Source of the DNA: Brevibacillus panacihumi
GTDB taxonomy: Bacteria; Bacillota; Bacilli; Brevibacillales; Brevibacillaceae
Reading direction: 5' to 3'
Length of the DNA stretch: 46,336 nt
NCBI RefSeq assembly: GCF_003710985.1
Contig: NZ_RHHT01000077.1
Coordinates: 1-46,336, forward strand
The position numbers and the translations under genes were made by a program. Below are positions 1-7,612 of this stretch, piece by piece. The notes under the pieces are model-generated. The model did no database searches. It was not told the DNA's origin and worked only from the letters and a program-made list of their open reading frames with translations. The number at the start of each line of letters is the position of its first letter. Position 1 is the stretch's first letter.

Positions 1-168
1 TTCTCTACTCTACACCTTGAACCACTTCTTCGAAGGCGGCTGCTTTTGGCCGCGGTTCCGCCTTTTGGAATGGAGCCGGCCAGTACTGCCACCAGTGAAG
101 ATCCCAACCGGCCTAAAGCGTTTTTCCCTTTTTCCGCCGCTCCACTACAGCAGGATGACCAAAAAACA
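1..168. other. Left-edge segment, no supported gene
   Basis: I find no credible gene here. A forward frame from TTG at 17 to 277 has no ribosome binding site and runs through the terminator at 169-197 into the hydrolase gene. On the reverse strand a 35-codon frame ends at a TAG at 5-7. It reads like a protein C-terminus (rich in A, E, P and W) but has a stop at 113-115 and no start codon, so at most it is a remnant of a degraded gene. Confidence 0.4.
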
Positions 169-197
169 AAAAAACGCAGTCGACTTCCCGCGTTTTT
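169..197 (-). terminator. Terminator of the isochorismatase-like gene
   Basis: Read on the reverse strand, AAACGC and GCGTTT form a stem around a short loop, followed by a T-run (the A-run at about 160-174). It lies about 20 bp past the stop codon of the hydrolase gene. Confidence 0.6.
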
Positions 198-215
198 CTG
201 AAATGCAGCTATCTG

Positions 216-773
216 TTACCGATACGAATCATGAGTTGGCTCAAAAAGATTTTCTTCGGAATGGCGAACCAGGATAAACGGCTCCAGATTGCTCATCCCG
301 TGGAGGATTTTGTTGTGATGAGCGATGATCTGCTCTGCGGGCAAGACAGCGTTATCCGTAGTGGAATGCCCGTCTTCGACCAACGTAACATCGTACCCGA
401 GAGTCGTGGCTTTGCGGCAAGCACTGTCGATGCAATACGGGGTCTGGCAGCCCATGATCACGAGATGCTCGATACCAGCCGCCTGCAGTTGGTCGTGCAG
501 GTCCGTCCCGTGGAATGAATCCGTCGCCCGTTTGAAGATGATCGGCTCTCCGGGAAGTGGCGCAATGGCAGGATGAGTGGCAAAAGCCTCGTCTTCAACC
601 GCGGCTACATCCAGATCCTGCACATACCAGACAGGGATGGATTGCTGGCGGGCTTTCAAAAGAATTGCTTGCATCGTTTGGAGCAATCCGGCGGCGTTAT
701 GTACCGGACCGTCGGGAGCTTCAATAATGCCTGTTTGGGCATCGATAATAAGCAGAGCGGTCTTGCGAGTCAT
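216..773 (-). CDS. Isochorismatase-family cysteine hydrolase
   Basis: This is a 185-residue cytosolic hydrolase of the isochorismatase/nicotinamidase-like family, at the usual length for a single-domain member. The expected catalytic triad is visible: D11 in LLIIDAQ, K81 in IIFKRATDSF and C114 in MGCQTPYCID, with the conserved Q-T step (110-111) that normally forms the cis-peptide. The ATG start is preceded by AAGGAGG at good spacing. It is single-gene, with terminators on both sides. Members act on isochorismate, nicotinamide, N-carbamoyl compounds or other amides; nothing here points to enterobactin-type synthesis, so the substrate is unknown. Family assignment is secure, function is not. 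Confidence 0.88.
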   Translation of the reverse strand: MTRKTALLIIDAQTGIIEAPDGPVHNAAGLLQTMQAILLKARQQSIPVWYVQDLDVAAVEDEAFATHPAIAPLPGEPIIFKRATDSFHGTDLHDQLQAAGIEHLVIMGCQTPYCIDSACRKATTLGYDVTLVEDGHSTTDNAVLPAEQIIAHHNKILHGMSNLEPFILVRHSEENLFEPTHDSYR

Positions 774-828
774 CTGTGTTTCCTCCTTAATAAATAGTAG
801 GAATGACTGCTTGCCGTCTGATCATAAC

Positions 829-879
829 AAAAAAATGCTCCTTCCGTCTGCCTGTTGGCAACGGTCGGAGCATTTTTTT
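829..879 (-). terminator. Terminator of the gbsR-like gene
   Basis: AATGCTCC (with its A-run, 829-841) and GGAGCATT (867-874 onward) form a long stem with an inner CCGT/ACGG pair. The reverse-strand product ends in a run of at least seven U. The stem overlaps the stop codon of the regulator gene at 878-880. Confidence 0.75.
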
Positions 880-1426
880 ATTCGTTCTTCTGTTTTGGCA
901 CAAACTCAAATATTTCATGGGATTCGAAGGAATCGATCAAACGATGCAGCCATTGATAATATTCCAAACCGTTCTCGATGCGCTGGATGCTGAGATCGAT
1001 ACGCTCCAGGTCTTCGGCGGACAATCCTTCCGCTTCCCGCAGAGCGCGCAATTCGTGCAGCGATTTTTTCAGCGCAGATCCATTTTGTTCGCAGGCATGC
1101 CGCCATTTGGTGGAAAAAAGGTCGATAAAGTTCTGGTACCAATCCAGATTGACCTCGTAATGGTCCTTGCGCGTTCCTTTTTTCCATATCTTTTCGACCA
1201 TGTTCATATCGAGCAGCGTCCGTACGCTGGTACTCATGCTGGTCTTGCTCATTCCCAGCGCCTGGCCCATATCGTCAAGCGTCATGGACTTGTCCTGAAA
1301 AAGCAGGGTGCCATACAAGAGGCCAGTCGACATCGTGATGCCATACAGATCCAAATTGCGGGCAAGAGTCTCGATCACGCGTTCCTGTGCCTTGTCGAGG
1401 ATTTTTTCCTGATTGGGTTCCATTTT
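878..1426 (-). CDS. GbsR/MarR-type transcriptional repressor
   Basis: This 182-residue winged-helix protein resembles the GbsR/OpcR branch of MarR-like regulators, which in Bacillus control glycine betaine synthesis and uptake genes in response to choline or osmotic state. The N-terminal half carries the winged helix (the stretch around LDDMGQALGMSKTSMSTSV is the recognition region). The C-terminal half is helical and charged, as in the family. I chose the ATG at 1426: AGAGGAG lies upstream, although its 14-nt spacing is long. An in-frame upstream ATG at 1504 has no ribosome binding site and would overlap the promoter. The gene is divergent from the opuA operon, which strongly suggests it controls that importer. 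Calling it GbsR rather than OpcR is not possible from sequence alone. Confidence 0.85.
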   Translation of the reverse strand, partial: KMEPNQEKILDKAQERVIETLARNLDLYGITMSTGLLYGTLLFQDKSMTLDDMGQALGMSKTSMSTSVRTLLDMNMVEKIWKKGTRKDHYEVNLDWYQNFIDLFSTKWRHACEQNGSALKKSLHELRALREAEGLSAEDLERIDLSIQRIENGLEYYQWLHRLIDSFESHEIFEFVPKQKNE

Positions 1427-1463
1427 GAAGAATAGCACTCCTCTGGTCAGATTACCTGAGTAG

Positions 1464-1492
1464 ATTGTACGTTCCCGACTGAAAAAAGTAAA
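1464..1492 (-). promoter_or_regulatory. Candidate sigma-A promoter of the gbsR-like gene
   Basis: On the reverse strand, TTTACT (1487-1492) and TACAAT (1464-1469) are separated by exactly 17 bp. A start near 1457 would give a leader of about 30 nt containing the AGAGGAG ribosome binding site. Confidence 0.55.
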
Positions 1493-1503
1493 TGGAGATA
1501 TCA

Positions 1504-1537
1504 TACCGTATATACGAGTTATTCTGCGAATACGGTA
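1504..1537. promoter_or_regulatory. Inverted repeat, candidate GbsR-type operator
   Basis: TACCGTAT (1504-1511) and ATACGGTA (1530-1537) form a perfect 8-bp inverted repeat with an 18-bp gap. It lies between the divergent promoters of the regulator and opuA, about 12 bp upstream of the regulator -35 box. The position suits an operator of the adjacent regulator; binding is inferred. Confidence 0.4.
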
Positions 1538-1599
1538 AGAAAAGTACGTAAAGTTTTTTCTGAACGCTCGAAACGGCGGAATATCACGATTTACCCAAT

Positions 1600-1628
1600 T
1601 TGAGGGAAAACTGCGTCAACTATACAAT
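1600..1628 (+). promoter_or_regulatory. Candidate sigma-A promoter of opuAA-AB-AC
   Basis: TTGAGG (1600-1605) and TACAAT (1623-1628) are separated by 17 bp, giving a leader of about 45 nt before the opuAA start. The -10 is one mismatch from consensus. A second promoter, as often occurs for osmotically controlled genes, was not identified. Confidence 0.6.
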
Positions 1629-1678
1629 AGTAAGGGTAAAGCGGGTCCGGATACGGGCAGAAAGTTGGAGGTGACCAT

Positions 1679-2905
1679 ATGCCCAAAATACAAGTAGAAA
1701 AGCTAACGAAAATCTTTGGACGCCAGCCTCAGCGCGCCCTGCAAGCCTTGCAGCAGGGGAAGAGCAAGCAGGAAATCCTCAAGGAAACGGGTCTGACCGT
1801 AGGGGTCAACCAGGCGAGCTTTGAGGTGCAGGCTGGTGAAATTTTTGTCATTATGGGTCTTTCCGGTAGCGGGAAATCCACGTTGGTTCGGCTTTTGAAT
1901 CGTTTGATCGACCCGACCGACGGACACATCTATATCGATGGTCAGGATATCGTGCGGATGAACACTGAGCAATTGCAAGAGGTACGCCGCAAGAAGCTCG
2001 GGATGGTATTTCAGAAGTTCGCCTTGTTTCCGCACCGGACTGTACTGGAGAATGCCGCGTATGGCTTGGAGGTACAGAAGGTCCCGAAAGCAGAGCGCGA
2101 GAAAAAAGCGAAGGAGTCCCTTGCGTTGGTGGGGCTTGCCGGTTGGGAAAACAGCTTTCCCGATCAGTTGAGCGGCGGGATGCAGCAACGTGTTGGTCTC
2201 GCTCGCGCTCTGGCGAATGATCCCGATGTGCTGTTGATGGATGAGGCGTTCAGCGCGCTCGATCCATTGATTCGCAAGGACATGCAGGATGAGCTGCTGG
2301 AATTGCAAAGCACGATGCAAAAAACCATTATCTTCATTACGCATGACCTCGATGAGGCACTGAAAATCGGAGATCGGATCGCTTTGATGAAAGATGGAGC
2401 TGTAGTCCAGATCGGTTCGCCGGAAGAAATCCTGACCAATCCGGCCAATGAATACGTCGAACGCTTTGTCGAAGATGTGGACCGCTCCAAAATCCTGTCC
2501 GCAGAGCATGTCATGAAGCGGGCAGAGACAATTACGCTGGACAAAGGACCGCGCGTAGCCCTGCAGTTGATGCGGGAGAGAGGGGTTTCGACCCTGTACG
2601 TAGTGGACAAACGCAAAATGCTGCTCGGCGTGCTGACGGCAGATGCTGTCAACGAAGCGAAGAACGGCAACCTGACGCTGGAAGATGTCTTGCGTAAAGA
2701 ATTGCCGACTGTAGGGCCGCAAACGCTGTTGAACGAACTGTTTGACCTGGTTGCGTTTTCGGATGTGCCTGTCGCTGTGACGGAAGAGCAGGGCAGATTG
2801 CTGGGCGTGATCGTGAAAGGATCCGTTCTCGGGGGCTTGGCTGGGAAAGTCAACGCTCAAGATCCCGGACAGTCGGCAGAGGAAGGGCAGGTGATGGCGG
2901 AATGA
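1679..2905 (+). CDS. opuAA: Glycine betaine/proline betaine ABC importer, ATPase with tandem CBS
   Basis: This 408-residue ATPase energises compatible-solute uptake at the inner face of the membrane. Visible motifs are Walker A GLSGSGKST at 60-68, the ABC signature LSGGM at 164-168, Walker B VLLMDE at 184-189 and a switch histidine in ITHDLDEAL. About 120 C-terminal residues (275-395) form two CBS domains, which in OpuA-type importers sense ionic strength or c-di-AMP. Length and N-terminal extension match OpuAA/ProV/GbuA. The ATG follows GGAGG. The gene overlaps opuAB by 4 bp (ATGA), implying translational coupling. The symbol follows B. subtilis OpuA because the operon order ATPase-permease-binding protein is the same. 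Confidence 0.95.
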   Translation: MPKIQVEKLTKIFGRQPQRALQALQQGKSKQEILKETGLTVGVNQASFEVQAGEIFVIMGLSGSGKSTLVRLLNRLIDPTDGHIYIDGQDIVRMNTEQLQEVRRKKLGMVFQKFALFPHRTVLENAAYGLEVQKVPKAEREKKAKESLALVGLAGWENSFPDQLSGGMQQRVGLARALANDPDVLLMDEAFSALDPLIRKDMQDELLELQSTMQKTIIFITHDLDEALKIGDRIALMKDGAVVQIGSPEEILTNPANEYVERFVEDVDRSKILSAEHVMKRAETITLDKGPRVALQLMRERGVSTLYVVDKRKMLLGVLTADAVNEAKNGNLTLEDVLRKELPTVGPQTLLNELFDLVAFSDVPVAVTEEQGRLLGVIVKGSVLGGLAGKVNAQDPGQSAEEGQVMAE

Positions 2906-3741
2906 GCCAACTATTCCCAAAACTGCCGCTCAATGAGTGGGTAGAAACCATTGTAGATGTGATGGATGACCGCTTGGGCTTTTTGTTCGACCTGATTTCC
3001 GCCGGGATTGGCGGGACCGTCGACCTGTTTCATGCGGTGTTGACGGGCTTGCCGTTCTGGCTGCTGCTGATTGTCTTTACACTCCTGGCATTCCGAGCAG
3101 GTAAATGGTCAATTGCTCTTTTTACATGTATTGGGCTTCTCTTGATTGAAAATCTCGGGTACTGGGAACATTCGATGCAGACATTGGCGCTCGTCTTGAC
3201 GGCAGGATTGATCTCCGTCGTGATCGGGATACCGGTCGGGATCTGGTGCGCCAAAAAAGACACGGTGCAAAATGTCATTACGCCGCTGCTGGACTTCATG
3301 CAGACGATGCCGGCGTTTGTCTACCTGATTCCGGCGATCTTCTTCTTCGGATTGGGTCAAGTGCCGGGTGTAATCGCGTCCGTGATCTTTGCAATGCCGC
3401 CTACAATTCGGCTGACCAATCTGGGGATTAGGCAGGTTCCCTCCGATTTGATCGAGGCAGCAGACGCGTTTGGTTCCACCTATTTTCAAAAACTGTTTAA
3501 GGTGCAGCTGCCGATCGCCAAGTCCACGATGATGGCAGGGATCAACCAAAGCATCATGCTGGCGCTGTCGATGGTCGTGATCGCTTCGATGATCGGGGCG
3601 AAGGGACTGGGTGCCGACGTGTATCGGGCAGTAACCCAGATCAAAATCGGGGAAGGCTTCGAGGCTGGACTTGCCATCGTGATTATCGCCATCATATTGG
3701 ATCGCATCACCCAACGTGTAGGAAAGAGAAAAAATGTCTAG
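2902..3741 (+). CDS. opuAB: Glycine betaine ABC importer permease
   Basis: This 279-residue integral membrane protein has the binding-protein-dependent permease domain. The EAA-like loop is seen as EAADAFGSTYFQKLFKVQLPI, the ATPase contact site. Several hydrophobic spans precede it (about residues 45-65, 70-90 and 95-115) and others follow. The sequence is very close in style to OpuAB/ProW. The start overlaps the opuAA stop by 4 bp, and the following ribosome binding site overlaps its own stop, so the three genes are translated as a unit. Confidence 0.95.
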   Translation: MSQLFPKLPLNEWVETIVDVMDDRLGFLFDLISAGIGGTVDLFHAVLTGLPFWLLLIVFTLLAFRAGKWSIALFTCIGLLLIENLGYWEHSMQTLALVLTAGLISVVIGIPVGIWCAKKDTVQNVITPLLDFMQTMPAFVYLIPAIFFFGLGQVPGVIASVIFAMPPTIRLTNLGIRQVPSDLIEAADAFGSTYFQKLFKVQLPIAKSTMMAGINQSIMLALSMVVIASMIGAKGLGADVYRAVTQIKIGEGFEAGLAIVIIAIILDRITQRVGKRKNV

Positions 3742-3752
3742 GAGGGGTTTTC

Positions 3753-4682
3753 GTGAAGAAGAAACAGATGTTGAAAGGCTTGACGCTGGCACTGGGAATG
3801 AGCTTGCTTATGGTAGGATGCTCGAGCGGTTCGCCAGCGCCGGAGGGCAATCAACCGGCTCCACAAAATGGTGAAACGGCGCAGGGCGGCGTCGGACAAC
3901 AAGTGGATTACAAAATTGTCGGGATTGACCCGGGTGCCGGCCTGATGAAAGCCACTGAGAAAGCCATTCAGGAGTACGAATTGAAAGACTGGGAGCTGGT
4001 AGAGGGGTCTAGTGCTGCCATGACGGCTGCCTTGACGCAGGCTTACAAGGATCAAAAGCCGATCATCGTGACAGGCTGGACGCCGCACTGGATGTTCTCC
4101 AAGTTTGATCTGAAATACCTGGAAGATCCAAAAGGCGTATATGGAAAAGACGAACAGATTCACACCATCGTTCGCAAAGGCTTGAAAGAGGAGCAGCCAA
4201 GCGCGTATGCGTTCCTCGACAAATTCCATTGGAGCCCGGCCGATATGGAGAAAGTCATGCTGGCTATCACAGACGGACAGAAGCCTGAGGAAGCCGCTGC
4301 TGCCTGGGTAAAAGAAAATGAAGCCCTGGTGAACGAATGGGTAGCAGGCATCGAGCCCGCTGAAGGCCAAAAACTGACTCTCGCGTACGTAGCTTGGGAT
4401 TCCGAGATCGCCAGCACCAACGTCGTGAAGGAAGTTCTAGAGCAAAAGCTGAAGTACAAAGTAGAACTGAGCCAAGTAGAAGCAGGGCCAATGTGGATTG
4501 GTGTTTCCAATGGGGACGTGGACGGCATGGTAGCGGCATGGTTGCCAACTACGCATGAAGACTACTACCAAAAGCTGGGTGACAAGATCGAGGACCTCGG
4601 TCCGAATCTGGAAGGAACCAAGCTGGGTCTGGCTGTGCCGGCCTACATGGACATCAATTCCATCGAAGACCTGAAAAAATAA
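3753..4682 (+). CDS. opuAC: Glycine betaine-binding lipoprotein
   Basis: This 309-residue substrate-binding protein of the OpuAC/ProX type is anchored outside the membrane by a lipid on C23 (lipobox around LMVGC, after a KKK-positive N-terminus and a hydrophobic core). The GTG start is set by TAGGAGG overlapping the opuAB stop. Two lobes are recognisable: SSAAMTAALTQAYKDQKPIIVTGW in lobe one and GVSNGDVDGMVAAWLPTTH in lobe two, the latter typical of the tryptophan cage that holds quaternary ammonium groups. A strong terminator follows 12 bp after the stop, closing the operon. Confidence 0.95.
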   Translation: MKKKQMLKGLTLALGMSLLMVGCSSGSPAPEGNQPAPQNGETAQGGVGQQVDYKIVGIDPGAGLMKATEKAIQEYELKDWELVEGSSAAMTAALTQAYKDQKPIIVTGWTPHWMFSKFDLKYLEDPKGVYGKDEQIHTIVRKGLKEEQPSAYAFLDKFHWSPADMEKVMLAITDGQKPEEAAAAWVKENEALVNEWVAGIEPAEGQKLTLAYVAWDSEIASTNVVKEVLEQKLKYKVELSQVEAGPMWIGVSNGDVDGMVAAWLPTTHEDYYQKLGDKIEDLGPNLEGTKLGLAVPAYMDINSIEDLKK

Positions 4683-4694
4683 AGAGTGATAGGC

Positions 4695-4727
4695 AAACCG
4701 CCGGATGCGAGGTCCGGCGGTTTTTTT
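4695..4727 (+). terminator. Terminator of the opuA operon
   Basis: AAACCGCCGGA and TCCGGCGGTTT form a perfect 11-bp stem with a 7-nt loop, followed by a T-run. It is a textbook intrinsic terminator just after opuAC. Confidence 0.92.
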
Positions 4728-4807
4728 ATTGTCCTTTTCTTTTGCTACGATAGTCATTTATATAATGGCAAAATATAGTAAATAAGTTACAGAAAACCTC
4801 TCTTATT

Positions 4808-4849
4808 ATTGGGAGAAAAGATATATTTTCTCTCGATGCTTATCCCAAT
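4808..4849. repeat. Nested inverted repeats, function unknown
   Basis: GAGAAAA (4813-4819) pairs with TTTTCTC (4826-4832). Outside it, ATTGGGA (4808-4814) pairs with TCCCAAT (4843-4849). The two stems share two bases, so they partly compete. The element lies in the 281-bp gap between opuAC and the DUF2167 gene, upstream of the promoter at 4897. Confidence 0.4.
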
Positions 4850-4896
4850 ACTTTTAGTTTCAAAGAACTGTTTTTGCTCGGATATGCATCTTTCTT

Positions 4897-4925
4897 TTGA
4901 AATGGGAATTACACCCATGTAAAAT
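4897..4925 (+). promoter_or_regulatory. Candidate sigma-A promoter of the DUF2167 gene
   Basis: TTGAAA (4897-4902) and TAAAAT (4920-4925) are separated by 17 bp, each one mismatch from consensus. The start codon lies about 32 nt beyond the predicted transcription start. Confidence 0.6.
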
Positions 4926-4963
4926 CAAGGGGGTTTTGAAAAAATGTAGAATGGAGTTTTCAA

Positions 4964-5887
4964 ATGAGTAAACGTATTTGGCTGTCATGGTCCCTGATTC
5001 TGGTTTTATGCCTTGGCTTGGTCGTTCCGGCAGGCGCAGAAGGGGACTACAACTTTATCGAGGGCGGAACGACAGTAGAAATGGAGGGCAAGTTCTCGTT
5101 CACCATTCCGAACAATATGGCCTTCCTCAACAAAGAAGATACAATCAAGCTGGAACAGGAAATGAAAAATATCCCTACGATGCTGGAAATCGGCAGCGTA
5201 GTGCCCTACGAAGAAGACTGGATTGTCTACATGGAATACGAAGAAACCGGTCATATCAAGGACGAAGATCAAAATGAAATCGATGCGGACGAATTGCTGG
5301 AAAGCTACAAATTGGGAACGGAGGAAGCCAACGAGCAGCGGGAGCCGCATGAGCAATTCCACGTCGTCGGCTGGAATGTAGCGCCCAACTACAATGCGGC
5401 TACACATGAGCTGGAATATTCGATGCTGCTCGAAAATGCGCAAAAAGAGAAATTCCTCAACTATAAGCTGCAGTTGCTGACCCGTACGGGGAACGTCTCT
5501 TTTGTCCTGGTGACAGACCTGGCCAATCTGGAGAGAGACAAGAAGACTCTGCGCGAAGTGATTCTCAAGAATTTTACGGTGAAGGAAGGCCATCGTTATG
5601 CGGACTTCAATCCTGAAACCGACCAAGTGGCGGAATACGGACTCAGCGGTCTGATTCTGGGAGGACTCGGACTGGCAGCGGCGAAGAAACTGGGCATTCT
5701 GGCGATCCTTCTCGCTTTCCTGAAAAAGGGCTGGATTTTGATCGTTGTGATCATTGGGGCACTTTTCAAATTTGGCACCAAGCTGTTCCGCAAGAAGGCA
5801 CCAGCGGACAGCCAGCAAGCTGATTCCCTGCCCGACGCGAACAGCGACAATCAAGAGCCGAACAACAACGAAAAGCCAACTGCATAA
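4964..5887 (+). CDS. DUF2167 family membrane protein
   Basis: The product is 307 residues with a Sec signal peptide (hydrophobic core about 7-20, likely cleavage after PAGA near residue 25). An extracytoplasmic domain of about 190 residues follows, rich in acidic and aromatic residues. Next is the family hallmark: a glycine/alanine-rich span (YGLSGLILGGLGLAAAKK), then a second hydrophobic span ending in KKGWILIVVIIGALFKF. The C-terminal tail (about 275-307) is basic, then Q/N/P-rich and probably disordered. The ATG has GGAG at 7 nt. The family is uncharacterised. It has its own promoter and a hairpin behind it, so it is probably monocistronic. Confidence 0.85.
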   Translation: MSKRIWLSWSLILVLCLGLVVPAGAEGDYNFIEGGTTVEMEGKFSFTIPNNMAFLNKEDTIKLEQEMKNIPTMLEIGSVVPYEEDWIVYMEYEETGHIKDEDQNEIDADELLESYKLGTEEANEQREPHEQFHVVGWNVAPNYNAATHELEYSMLLENAQKEKFLNYKLQLLTRTGNVSFVLVTDLANLERDKKTLREVILKNFTVKEGHRYADFNPETDQVAEYGLSGLILGGLGLAAAKKLGILAILLAFLKKGWILIVVIIGALFKFGTKLFRKKAPADSQQADSLPDANSDNQEPNNNEKPTA

Positions 5888-5900
5888 GGCCATGTAACAG

Positions 5901-5943
5901 CAGTCTGTTTCCTGAGGCAACCGCCGGGGAACAGACTGTTTTG
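5901..5943 (+). terminator. Probable terminator after the DUF2167 gene
   Basis: CAGTCTGTTTCC (5901-5912) pairs with GGGAACAGACTG, followed by a short T-run of four. The stem is long but the T-run is weak, so partial readthrough into the DedA gene is possible. Confidence 0.6.
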
Positions 5944-6036
5944 ATTAGAGAGGAGAAAATGGGAATAAAATGCCTGCATGGAAAGGGACGTGCATCGAAT
6001 AGGATAAAGGAGAGAAGCGGTGACAGGAGGAGAGAC

Positions 6037-6633
6037 GTGGAACAGGTTCTCGATGTATTGGTGATGAAGTACGGGTACCTGGGCATTTTTGGCTCGCTCG
6101 CGTTGGGCATCATAGGGCTGCCCATCCCCGATGAAGTACTTATGACATACGCCGGGTTTGCAGTCGCTCGCGGAACACTCCTGATGCCTTTGGCGTTTCT
6201 AAGTGCATTCCTGGGGGCAATCACGGGCATTACGATCAGCTACATGATTGGACGAAAATGGGGACTCCCGTTGCTTTTGCGTTTCGGCCCCTATCTGCAT
6301 ATTACGGAGCAAAAGATCGCCTCTACACAGAAGCTGTTCACCCGCTACGGTCCGTTTTTGCTCGTAATCGGCTTTTTTTTGCCTGGTGTTCGACATTTGA
6401 CTGCGTATCTGGCAGGAATGGCGGTAATGGATCTGCGTCGATTCATCCTCTTCGCTTATTCGGGAGCTTTCTTATGGAGTATGACGTTTTTGCAATTGGG
6501 ATTTGCGCTGGGCAAGGATTGGTATCGGGTAGCGGTATATGCGCGGCATTATGGCTTCTGGTTATTGGTGATAGCGGTTTTGATTGGCTTGGGCGTGTAT
6601 GTGTGGAGAAGAGGAAGGGGGAATCCGGTTTAG
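6037..6633 (+). CDS. DedA-family membrane protein
   Basis: This 198-residue inner-membrane protein belongs to the DedA/SNARE-associated (VTT domain) family. Members act in lipid carrier and phosphatidylethanolamine translocation and in membrane-potential homeostasis. Signature stretches are ALGIIGLPIPDEVLMTYAGF (re-entrant loop with acidic residue) and FLPGVRHLTAYLAGMAVMDLRRF (the G-x-x-R motif near the second re-entrant loop). Hydrophobic spans continue to the end. I chose the GTG at 6037 because AGGAGG lies 6 nt upstream and the family motif begins about 10 residues later. The earlier TTG (5941) and ATG (5959) would add a highly charged leader not seen in the family. Confidence 0.88.
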   Translation: MEQVLDVLVMKYGYLGIFGSLALGIIGLPIPDEVLMTYAGFAVARGTLLMPLAFLSAFLGAITGITISYMIGRKWGLPLLLRFGPYLHITEQKIASTQKLFTRYGPFLLVIGFFLPGVRHLTAYLAGMAVMDLRRFILFAYSGAFLWSMTFLQLGFALGKDWYRVAVYARHYGFWLLVIAVLIGLGVYVWRRGRGNPV

Positions 6634-6652
6634 ACACCTGGTTCCCCCTTTT
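6615..6652. terminator. Bidirectional terminator between dedA-like and nitrilase genes
   Basis: AAGGGGGAA and TTCCCCCTT form the outer stem with an inner CCGG/CCTGG pairing, and a T-rich tail follows. The stem contains the DedA stop codon and faces the convergent nitrilase gene end at 6665. Confidence 0.7.
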
Positions 6653-6664
6653 GTTTCATAACTA

Positions 6665-7612
6665 TCAGAATTTCGTATGCTCTTGCTTTTCTTCGTTTAC
6701 GTGAAGTTGAAAGACATCAGGTCTGGCATAGTGGCCGACGACATCAAAATCGAATTGGCTTTCGGTGATGCGGTCCAGGTTGAGCTCCGCGTAGAGGATC
6801 TCCTCTTTCCCCATGACGGGGGCCACGATGAATTCGCCTAACGGATCGACGATGCAGCTTCCGCCACGCGTCAATTCATGGTCCATCTCCTGAAGCTCGG
6901 CACGCTCCAAAATATCCTCCGGGTACATGTCCTTCGTCGAATATTGATTGCAGGAGAGGACGAAGCAACGTCCTTCCAGGGCGATATGGCGCATCGAGGC
7001 GAACCAGGTGTCGCGCGCGTCCGCCGTGGGTGCCAGATAGATCTGGACGCCTTTTGCATACATGGCTGCACGGGCCAGCGGCATGTAGTTCTCCCAGCAG
7101 ATCAAGGCGCCTATTCTGCCGTACGGCGTATCAAATACGGGGAGCGTGCTGCCGTCGCCCTCGCCCCAGATGAGCCGTTCAGACCCGGTCGGCTTCAGCT
7201 TGCGGTGCTTGCCGAGAATCTGGCCGTCCGGACCGAAGAACAGAGCCGTGCAGTAGAGCGTCCCTCCGCTGTAGGCCGAATCCTTTTCAATAACGCCAAT
7301 TACGACATAGGCACCGGCTTCCTTGACCGCTTTTCCGATCGCTTCAGTCTCGGGGCCCGGGATTGTGATCGCGCTGTCCGAATAGCGGGCAAAATCTTTT
7401 CGTCCTTCCAGCGAGCGGCTTCCTACTTTGGCGCCAAACGACATGCCGCGCGGGTATGCGGAAATGAATGCTTCCGGGAACAGCATGATTTTTGCCTGTT
7501 TTTTCGCAGCTTCTCTGATCAGTTGAATAGCTTTGGCGACGGTGGCTTCCTTGTCCATAAGAATCGAGCCTGCCTGGATCACAGCGACTGTAAATGATTT
7601 GTTATTTTTCAT
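6665..7612 (-). CDS. Nitrilase (carbon-nitrogen hydrolase)
   Basis: This 315-residue cytosolic enzyme of the nitrilase superfamily would convert an organic nitrile to the acid plus ammonia. The Glu-Lys-Cys triad is visible: E47 in LFPEAF, K138 in KHRKLKPTGSERLIWG and C172 in GALICWENYMP. The CWEN context is that of true nitrilases (branch 1) rather than amidases or beta-ureidopropionases. Length fits a plant/bacterial-type nitrilase or cyanide hydratase with a shortened C-terminus. It is the third gene of an operon, and its ATG overlaps the symporter stop by 4 bp. The pairing suggests that the symporter imports the substrate or a precursor. The actual nitrile is unknown. Confidence 0.9.
   Translation of the reverse strand: MKNNKSFTVAVIQAGSILMDKEATVAKAIQLIREAAKKQAKIMLFPEAFISAYPRGMSFGAKVGSRSLEGRKDFARYSDSAITIPGPETEAIGKAVKEAGAYVVIGVIEKDSAYSGGTLYCTALFFGPDGQILGKHRKLKPTGSERLIWGEGDGSTLPVFDTPYGRIGALICWENYMPLARAAMYAKGVQIYLAPTADARDTWFASMRHIALEGRCFVLSCNQYSTKDMYPEDILERAELQEMDHELTRGGSCIVDPLGEFIVAPVMGKEEILYAELNLDRITESQFDFDVVGHYARPDVFQLHVNEEKQEHTKF

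Noticed and set aside
17..277. Forward 86-codon frame at the left edge
   Set aside because: TTG start with no ribosome binding site; crosses a terminator and the hydrolase gene end.
1703..2920. 405-codon reverse frame opposite opuAA
   Set aside because: Shadow of opuAA, whose motifs are complete; no ribosome binding site or family pattern.
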